Shown one piece after another: positions 57,326-64,000 of a DNA stretch of 64,000 nt. Origin of the DNA: Archivesica marissinica (lineage: Eukaryota > Mollusca > Bivalvia > Venerida > Vesicomyidae); NCBI GenBank assembly GCA_014843695.1, contig CM026387.1:68793920-68857919 (forward strand), given 5' to 3'. The position numbers were made by a program, and so were the translations under genes. The notes below the pieces were generated by a model. That model ran no database searches and was not told the DNA's origin. It was given only the letters and a program-made list of their open reading frames with translations. How positions within the stretch are numbered: the first letter of the stretch is position 1; each line of letters begins with the position of its first letter.

Positions 57326-57600
57326 GTTTGTTTATAGGGTTTAAAGTCGCACCGGCAGTTTAGGACAGTTGGTGACTAACCAGCTATTAATGGTGGAGGA
57401 AGACCTCGGGTGACCCTCCGAGCAGTATTTCCGGCACGGACGGACGGACGTCCGGGTAGAATCACTGACCTTCCGCAAGTCAGCTGGATAGCTTCCTCAC
57501 ATGATATAATTCCACAGTCGATGGGATTTGAACATACAGCCGTGAAAGGCTAGTGGGTTGAAGTCAACGACCGTAACACTCGGTCACGGATGTCCCCGAG
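57326..57600 (-). mobile_element. tRNA-derived SINE on the minus strand
   Basis: Read on the minus strand, the head (catccgtgaccgagtgttac) carries an A-box-like segment and tgttcaaatccca is the B-box. They are followed by a body (aagctatccagctgacttgc, ggaaggtcagtgattctacc), a cgtccgtccgtccg simple stretch and an end at ccggtgcgactttaaaccct. Similar SINEs are, from memory, frequent in molluscs. No target-site duplication identified. Confidence 0.72.
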
Positions 57601-57825
57601 TGTCACGTTAACATAATCTGCCATTATAAGTTCATTACTGTTGATCACTGAATTTTATTAGTCAGCGGTCCATGACATAGGATGCGTTACATTCCGAATA
57701 GAACATACGCACCCGTATAGGTATTTCCGGATGATTAGTTTCCGGTGTGACCTAAGCTCCTCATCATATAGTCCATCCGAGATTATTAATGGAGTCATCA
57801 TGGAAGAGTGCCACTGTGAATGCTG
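57601..57825. other. Unique spacer, no gene seen
   Basis: Single-copy-looking sequence between two SINE pieces. Nothing recognisable. Confidence 0.7.
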
Positions 57826-57956
57826 TGTTTTCTCCGGGTACTCCGGTTTCCTCCCACACGAATGACTACATATACGCTTTCATCCGCGCCAACGAGAGTG
57901 ATTAATATAAGTTGTTAAAACTTACTTCGTAATCGTGGTAAAATAAATAAAGTTTA
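57826..57956 (+). mobile_element. 5'-truncated SINE (CTCCGGGTACTCCGG family)
   Basis: Begins inside the central core (ttctccgggtactccggttt) and keeps the 3' tail (gtgattaatataagttgtta, aaaataaataaagttta). The tRNA head is absent. It matches 55540-55663 with small differences. Confidence 0.82.
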
Positions 57957-58054
57957 ATGATGTCCTTTGATTGGATTGACCACGGATGCACTACTGCTAC
58001 TGTATACTAGTAGCAACCGCTGAGACTTGAATATTGTCACCGGATCGTGATGGG

Positions 58055-58380
58055 CTGGGGCGTAGCTTGAGCTTAATATATTTGTAGCCACCATTAGGAT
58101 ACGGGGTGCAGGGGTATCTCACCATGACACTTTTGGAAGTCTATATCGTCGCAGCTGCATTCTCGTGCATTCTCGTGCATTCTCGTGCATTTTAAGGCAT
58201 TAATTGGCGAGAAATAAGGAAAATATTTATACAGTTCTGAAAATTAAAAATACTGACATACCGACCTGTTTTCATATTCGCTGCCCATTATACGTATCCA
58301 CCCTTTCATTTTTTATTTTCAATATTTGAAGAAAAGCTGTAGGTACCTGCCTGCAGTGCTTATAGGTAGCTACGCCACTG
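58055..58380. mobile_element. Possible non-autonomous DNA transposon (MITE)
   Basis: The left end ctggggcgtagct and the right end agctacgccactg are near inverse complements, about 325 bp apart. CAGTGGCGTAGC-type termini are familiar from non-autonomous hAT-like elements. I do not see a convincing target-site duplication. A 10-bp repeat, tctcgtgcat x3 (58161-58190), lies inside. No transposase. Confidence 0.4.
58161..58190 (+). repeat. 10-bp tandem repeat x3
   Basis: Three perfect copies of tctcgtgcat. Confidence 0.95.
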
Positions 58381-59150
58381 ATTGGACCAGCTTAACTTGT
58401 TACAAGGTTAACCTGTGACTGTTATTATCCGTAAACCGGTCTAACTGCCTAACTGTGTTACTAACTTACTACAGCTGATCCAACTTTACCAGTCAAACTC
58501 GATTCTGTTTGTATACTCGAGTTAATCTATGCCAACATGCTAATGCTATTCAACTTGAATAGCAAACGAAAATCTACCTACTTAATAAATAATAACATAA
58601 TTGTTAACATTATTTTCGTGGGTGGTGACCTTGTGCCAATTTTCCTGACCCGTATAACATACATGTATATATCCCCTTTGAAAGGACAGAGTACTATAGG
58701 AGTAAATCTGGTTCAACATTTCTATATACGGCGAAGGACACATAACTACTTAAGCGCTTACAATATATTTACATTGTATTCCCGACAGGAACAATATTAC
58801 AGTATGTATTAAAAAGTGCCGATGAAAGTTTTATCGAATTGTATCATATAATTATATATATATATAACCTACGGAGCGGGAGGTCGAATGTTCGAATCTC
58901 GTCAGCGGTTCGTTCTGATATGGTAGTTAAATAATGGCTACTGATTGACTACCAGCCTGGCGCCTGGCATATAAGCATTTGATTCGGGAAGTACTGATGT
59001 TCATAAAAAGAGGTGTCTCATAAGTCAGAACTGGTTGGCCCTTCAAATAGGGGTGGCACTATAATAAACAAACACTTCACTTTACTTTTACTTTTTATAT
59101 ATGACCGGTTAGGAATTTTGTTTAGTACGTGCATATATATATTTCTTAAC
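58381..59150. other. Unique AT-rich spacer; possible SINE fragment at about 58868-58990
   Basis: A short (TA)n run sits at about 58850-58866. Next to it, gaatgttcgaatctcgtc resembles a pol III B-box, so 58868-58990 may be a tRNA-derived SINE fragment. A 91-codon plus frame (58537-58812) has no recognisable domain and is not called a gene. Confidence 0.45.
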
Positions 59151-59382
59151 CTGGCCACATAATATGCCATCAGTCTGAATCGAAAGACGCCGGATGAGCC
59201 GTCCTTTGTACACTCGTGGTATAACGGATTTAAACGGAGCAATCCAGAGCTAACATTAGCAAACTACAGTAGTTGTCCGTTATAAGAGCCAACTGTACAT
59301 CTAAGGCTCTTCTTGATGCCTATTTTAACCAGTTGCAGCCAGTTCTGGACAAGCATGGTCTATGTAACGAGCCAGAAAACAT

Positions 59383-59392
59383 ATGGAACATA
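59383..59392 (+). repeat. 10-bp seed repeat at the origin of the 28-bp array
   Basis: atggaacata lies directly upstream of the first unit and recurs 28 bp later at the end of each unit (atggaacat + a/t). In the coding sequence these are two different places (codons for W-N-I and for M-E-H), so the direct repeat existed before the expansion. Confidence 0.85.
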
Positions 59393-60204
59393 TATGAGAC
59401 CGGGCTGGCAATGGAACATTGATGAGACAGGGCTGACAATGGAACATAGATGAGACAGGGCTGGCAATGGAACATTGATGAGACAGGGCTGACAATGGAA
59501 CAAAGATGAGACAGGGCTGGCAATGGAACATTGATGAGACAGGGCTGACAATGGAACATAGATGAGACAGGGCTGGCAATGGAACATAGATGAGACAGGG
59601 CTGGCAATGGAACATAGATGAGACAGGGCTGGCAATGGAACATAGATGAGACAGGGCTGGCAATGGAACATAGATGAGACAGGGTTGGCAATGGAACATA
59701 GATGAGACAGGGCTGGCAATGGAACAAAGATGAGACAGGGCTGGCAATGGAACATAGATGAGACAGGGCTGGCAATGGAACATAGATGAGACAGGGCTGG
59801 CAATGGAACAAAGATGAGACAGGGTTGGCAATGGAACATTGATGAGACAGGGCTGGCAATGGAACATAGATGAGACATGGCTGGCAATGGAACATAGATG
59901 AGACAGGGCTGGCAATGGAACATAGATGAGACAGGACTGGCAATGGAACATTGATGAGACAGGGCTGGCAATGGAACATTGATGAGACAGGGCTGGCAAT
60001 GGAACATTGATGAGACAGGGCTGGCAATGGAACATAGATGAGACGGGGCTGGCAATGGAACATAGATGAGACAGGGCTGGCAATGGAACATTGATGAGAC
60101 AGGGCTGGCAATGGAACATAGATGAGACGGGGCTGGCAATGGAACATAGATGAGACAGGGCTGGCAATGGAACATAGATGAGACGGGGCTGGCAATGGAA
60201 CATA
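59393..60204 (+). repeat. 28-bp minisatellite built from the transposase DETG motif, 29 units
   Basis: Exactly 29 units of 28 bp (812 bp): gatgagacagggctggcaat + ggaacata. The first 27 bases of a unit read in the transposase frame as DETGLAMEH, the first catalytic block of the pogo/Tigger DDE domain. The first unit joins in frame with the upstream coding sequence but has tat (Tyr) for gat (Asp). The last joins the downstream TPTNVVSLKG coding sequence. The 28 extra units add 784 bp, which is not a multiple of three, so the flanks are out of frame. The minus strand is open in all three frames (SHLCSIASPVSSMFHCQP-type repeats), which is a by-product. Variants are aacatt/aacata/aacaaa and gacagg/gacggg. 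Confidence 0.95.
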
Positions 60205-60850
60205 CTCCTACCAATGTTGTTTCTCTGAAGGGTTCATCACCTCAGGCCATCACATCAAACAGGGGAAATACTGTCACAATCATAGCTGGAGGGAGTGCTG
60301 CAGGAATGCGGTTACCACGATAGAATGTCTGTCTTTCATGGAAAACGATGGAACCAGGATCTTATAGACGGAGCTTGCCCTGGTACCAATGGGTATGTCA
60401 CATAGTTTGGCTGGTCAAACTCGTTAGTATTCATGAAGTACCTTGAAACCCATTTCCTAAAGTATGTGCCTACTGACGGATCACCTGTCCTTGTTATGTG
60501 TGATGGCCATAGATCGCACATCAACTTAACTCTTACAAATGAGGTATTGCACATAACATTATATTGTATGTACGCAACCATTGGATGTTGGATGTTTTGG
60601 CCCACTAAAGAATGCCTATTATAGCGAGTGGCAAGCCTTTATGCGGAAAGTCCCAGACATTCAAATTACCAGAACCAATGTGGCGCGTATATCCAGTAAG
60701 GCCTACAATAAAGGATCAACACCCGAGAACCTGATTGGATCATTTAGACGGTCTGGTATATTTCCTCTAAACAGAGCACATATCACACCTGTGAAGACAG
60801 CACCATCTGTAAGCTATGAGGAACACGACGAAGACTTAAAAAGAAAAGAC

Positions 60851-61018
60851 TAAAGTAATCGTACATATATGTACATATTATGTATACTAGACTATGTATA
60901 TTCAAAGAAATAAATATTGTTTAAACTAAAAGCTTAAAGCAATCCTACATATATGTACATATTATGTATACTAGACTATGTATAATCAAATAAATAAATA
61001 TTGTTTAAACTAAAAGCT
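60851..61018 (+). repeat. 84-bp tandem duplication, 2 units
   Basis: AT-rich units at 60851 and 60935 (taaagtaatc / taaagcaatc, then tacatatatgtacatattat) differ at about four positions. They lie between the transposase core, which stops at 60853, and its C-terminal tail sequence, and may be an insertion. Confidence 0.9.
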
Positions 61019-61074
61019 TAAAGTAGAATGTGAATTGTTTGTTTCACGGAACATCACATTGCCAGTAAGCATTC

Positions 61075-61232
61075 AGACGCGAAGAACGCCACAGCCTGTC
61101 ATCATTTGTAATTTAATGTCTCCAACAAAGAAAGCTCTTCTCAGTCCGATAAATGTACCCCCTACTGAAGACAAAACAAAACAAAACGCCTGAAGAAACT
61201 GTCTAACACTACATCTATGAAACCTACAAAGC
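61075..61232 (+). pseudogene. Transposase C-terminal linker region (frame-shifted)
   Basis: One plus frame reads TRRTPQPVIICNLMSPTKKA and continues to PPTEDKTK; after a one-base shift in the aaaacaaaacaaaac run another reads KRLKKLSNTTSMKPTKQ. The basic cluster KRLKK could be a nuclear-localisation signal. The second frame runs directly into the first 71-bp unit, which supports this being the tail of the same transposase or of a close copy. Confidence 0.65.
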
Positions 61233-64000
61233 AGTGTGCACCAGTGCCGAGTACCTCTCATAGCACAGTACATATACACGAGGATAGTGATAGCTCAACC
61301 AGCAGTGTGCACCAGTGCCGAGTACCTCTCATAGCACAGTACATATACACGAGGATAGTGATAGCTCAACCAGCAGTGTGCACCAGTGCCGAGTACCTCT
61401 CACAGCACAGTACATATACACGAGGATAGTGATAGCTCAACCAGCAGTGTGCACCAGTGCCGAGTACCTCTCACAGCACAGTACATATACACGAGGATAG
61501 TGATAGCTCAACCAGCAGTGTGCACCAGTGCCGAGTACCTCTCACAGCACAGTACATATACACGAGGATAGTGATAGCTCAACCAGCAGTGTGCACCAGT
61601 GCCGAGTACCTCTCACAGCACAGTACATATACACGAGGATAGTGATAGCTCAACCAGCAGTGTGCACCAGTGCCGAGTACCTCTCACAGCACAGTACATA
61701 TACACGAGGATAGTGATAGCTCAACCAGCAGTGTGCACCAGTGCCGAGTACCTCTCACAGCACAGTACATATACACGAGGATAGTGATAGCTCAACCAGC
61801 AGTGTGCACCAGTGCCGAGTACCTCTCACAGCACAGTACATATACACGAGGATAGTGATAGCTCAACCAGCAGTGTGCACCAGTGCCGAGTACCTCTCAC
61901 AGCACAGTACATATACACGAGGATAGTGATAGCTCAACCAGCAGTGTGCACCAGTGCCGAGTACCTCTCATAGCACAGTACATATACACGAGGATAGTGA
62001 TAGCTCAACCAGCAGTGTGCACGAGTGCCGAGTACCTCTCATAGCACAGTACATATACACGAGGATAGTGATAGCTCAACCAGCAGTGTGCACCAGTGCC
62101 GAGTACCTCTCATAGCACAGTACATATACACGAGGATAGTGATAGCTCAACCAGCAGTGTGCACCAGTGCCGAGTACCTCTCATAGCACAGTACATATAC
62201 ACGAGGATAGTGATAGCTCAACCAGCAGTGTGCACCAGTGCCGAGTACCTCTCATAGCACAGTACATATACACGAGGATAGTGATAGCTCAACCAGCAGT
62301 GTGCACGAGTGCCGAGTACCTCTCATAGCACAGTACATATACACGAGGATAGTGATAGCTCAACCAGCAGTGTGCACCAGTGCCGAGTACCTCTCATAGC
62401 ACAGTACATATACACGAGGATAGTGATAGCTCAACCAGCAGTGTGCACCAGTGCCGAGTACCTCTCATAGCACAGTACATATACACGAGGATAGTGATAG
62501 CTCAACCAGCAGTGTGCACCAGTGCCGAGTACCTCTCACAGCACAGTACATATACACGAGGATAGTGATAGCTCAACCAGCAGTGTGCACCAGTGCCGAG
62601 TACCTCTCATAGCACAGTACATATACACGAGGATAGTGATAGCTCACCAGCAGTGTGCACAGTGCCGAGTACCTCTCACAGCACAGTACATATACACGAG
62701 GATAGTGATAGCTCAACCAGCAGTGTGCACCAGTGCCGAGTACCTCTCACAGCACAGTACATATACACGAGGATAGTGATAGCTCAACCAGCAGTGTGCA
62801 CCAGTGCCGAGTACCTCTCACAGCACAGTACATATACACGAGGATAGTGATAGCTCAACCAGCAGTCTGCACCAGTGCCGAGTACCTCTCATAGCACAGT
62901 ACATATACACGAGGATAGTGATAGCTCAACCAGCAGTGTGCACCAGTGCCGAGTACCTCTCATAGCACAGTACATATACACGAGGATAGTGATAGCTCAA
63001 CCAGCAGTGTGCACCAGTGCCGAGTACCTCTCATAGCACAGTACATATACACGAGGATAGTGATAGCTCAACCAGCAGTGTGCACCAGTGCCGAGTACCT
63101 CTCATAGCACAGTACATATACACGAGGATAGTGATAGCTCAACCAGCAGTGTGCACCAGTGCCGAGTACCTCTCACAGCACAGTACATATACACGAGGAT
63201 AGTGATAGCTCAACCAGCAGTCTGCACGAGTGCCGAGTACCTCTCACAGCACAGTACATATACACGAGGATAGTGATAGCTCAACCAGCAGTCTGCACCA
63301 GTGCCGAGTACCTCCACATCACAGCACAGTACATATACACGAGGATAGTGATAGCCAACCACCCACCAAAACCCCAAAAACACAACAACACAAACAAATC
63401 AACCAGCAGTCTGCACCAGTGCCGAGTACCTCTAATAACACAGTACATATACACTAGGATAGTGATAGATCAACACCAATCTGCACCACTGCCGAGTACC
63501 TCTCATAGCACAGTACATATACACGAGGATAGTGATAGCTCAACCAGCAGTCTGCACCAGTGCCGAGTACCTCTCATAGCACAGTACATATACACGAGGA
63601 TAGTGATAGATCAACCAGCAATCTGCACCACTGCCGAGTACCTCTCATAGCACAGTACATATACACCAGGATAGTGATAACTCAACCAGCAGTCTGCACC
63701 AGTGCCGAGTACCTCTCACATTCATAGCACAATACATATACACGAGGATAGTGATAGCTCAACCAGCAGTCTGCACCAGTGCAGATTACCTCTAATATTC
63801 ATATCACAATACATATAAACGAGGATAGTGACATCTCTTCCAGCAGACTGCACCACTACCGAGTACCTCTCTTAGCACAGTACATATACACGAGGATAGT
63901 GATAACTCAACCAGCAGTCTGCACCGGTATCGAGTACCTCTCTTAGCACATTACATATACATGTGGATAGTGAAATCTCAACCAGCAGCCTGCACAAGTC
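61233..64000 (+). repeat. 71-bp minisatellite from the transposase C-terminal tail, about 38 units, open at the window edge
   Basis: The unit begins agtgtgcaccagtgccgagt and ends gatagctcaaccagc. In the frame continuous with the upstream tail it reads CAPVPSTSHSTVHIHEDSDS and then STSS. Because 71 is not a multiple of three, frames rotate from unit to unit and give short 61-84-codon plus frames that are not genes. The first 24 or so units are nearly identical (ctcata/ctcaca, cacc/cacg), with one 69-bp unit near 62640. Units to the right carry ctgcacc and increasing substitutions and insertions. The array has not ended at 64000. Confidence 0.94.
63355..63398 (+). other. A/C-only insertion inside the 71-bp array
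   Basis: Forty-four bases of only A and C (ccaaccacccaccaaaac and on) replace part of a unit between gatag and tcaaccagc. It resembles the A/C-only insertion at 33133-33170 in an unrelated array. Confidence 0.8.

Larger units (their letters stand above)
59155..61303 (+). pseudogene. pogo/Tigger-like DDE transposase, broken and tandem-expanded
   Basis: Family knowledge: pogo/Tigger transposases bind DNA through N-terminal HTH and CENP-B-like domains and cut with a DDE/DDD centre. Seen here, in order and in shifting frames: HSWYNGFKRSNPELTL (59211-59258, end of the CENP-B-type domain); LSVIRANCTSKALLDAYF (59272-59325); WNIYETGLAMEH (59384-59419), the first catalytic block with Tyr where Asp is expected; TPTNVVSLKGS (60204-60236); VLVMCDGHRSH with the second Asp at 60502; LDVGCFGPLK (60581-60610) with the third acidic residue; and TPENLIGSFRRSGIFPLN (about 60720-60775). 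A basic KRLKKLSNTTS and acidic HEDSDSSTSS tail follows near 61170-61303. The N-terminal HTH is missing, and part of the HTTHxLQP region before 60581 appears deleted. Stops occur at 59270 and about 60400. A 28-bp array and a 71-bp array sit inside. Non-functional. Confidence 0.9.

Noticed and set aside
59320..60214. Minus-strand open frames of about 290 codons over the 28-bp array
   Set aside because: Three overlapping open frames on the same strand, antisense to recognisable transposase coding sequence. By-product of the array.
60336..60605. Minus-strand frame of 89 codons
   Set aside because: It lies antisense to the transposase segment containing DGHRSH, so it is a shadow.
61217..63650. 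Many 61-84-codon plus frames in the 71-bp array
   Set aside because: They result from frame rotation by a 71-bp unit. Only the first continues from transposase coding sequence.

Overview
This is a eukaryotic, repeat-dominated window with no intact protein-coding gene that I can support. Four things suggest a lophotrochozoan animal, probably a mollusc and perhaps a bivalve: tRNA-derived SINEs of several families, a decayed non-LTR retrotransposon, a TTAA-flanked hairpin MITE and a pogo/Tigger-type transposase fossil. That assignment rests on the general look of the SINE and MITE sequences as I remember them, not on a search.

Layout. Positions 1-1050 hold a decayed LINE reverse transcriptase on the minus strand, split by a SINE with a clear 10-bp target-site duplication. 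Positions 1281-2110 are a 36-bp minisatellite. It is followed by a SINE, a 55-bp x5 array, a second 36-bp array (x7) and then an enormous satellite (3867-28619) with a basic period of 23 bp. A gap of exactly 1000 N (28620-29619) follows. After the gap the same succession (36-bp minisatellite, SINE, 55-bp array, second 36-bp array, start of the 23-bp satellite) appears again almost base for base at a constant offset of 28289. The satellite then runs to 53843. This is best read as two haplotypes, or a false duplication, joined head to tail by scaffolding.

The satellite has two levels. Its units fit a 14-bp core plus n copies of a 9-bp module (14, 23, 32, 41 and 50 bp are all seen). Groups of units recur as higher-order repeats of about 1.1 to 2.9 kb.

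The right flank (53844-64000) has a piggyBac-like hairpin MITE, four SINE copies or fragments, a 32-bp x3 repeat and a second, unrelated 23-bp array (55901-57301). It ends with the most interesting locus, a broken pogo/Tigger-like DDE transposase (about 59155 to beyond 61300) that has spawned two tandem arrays. A 28-bp x29 array is built from the sequence coding for the first catalytic motif (DETG). A 71-bp array of about 38 copies, running off the window, is built from its acidic, Ser-rich C-terminal tail. The two seeds can be recognised because transposase coding sequence flanks both arrays.

The long open frames in these arrays are by-products of repeats that lack stops in some frames. I do not annotate them as proteins.
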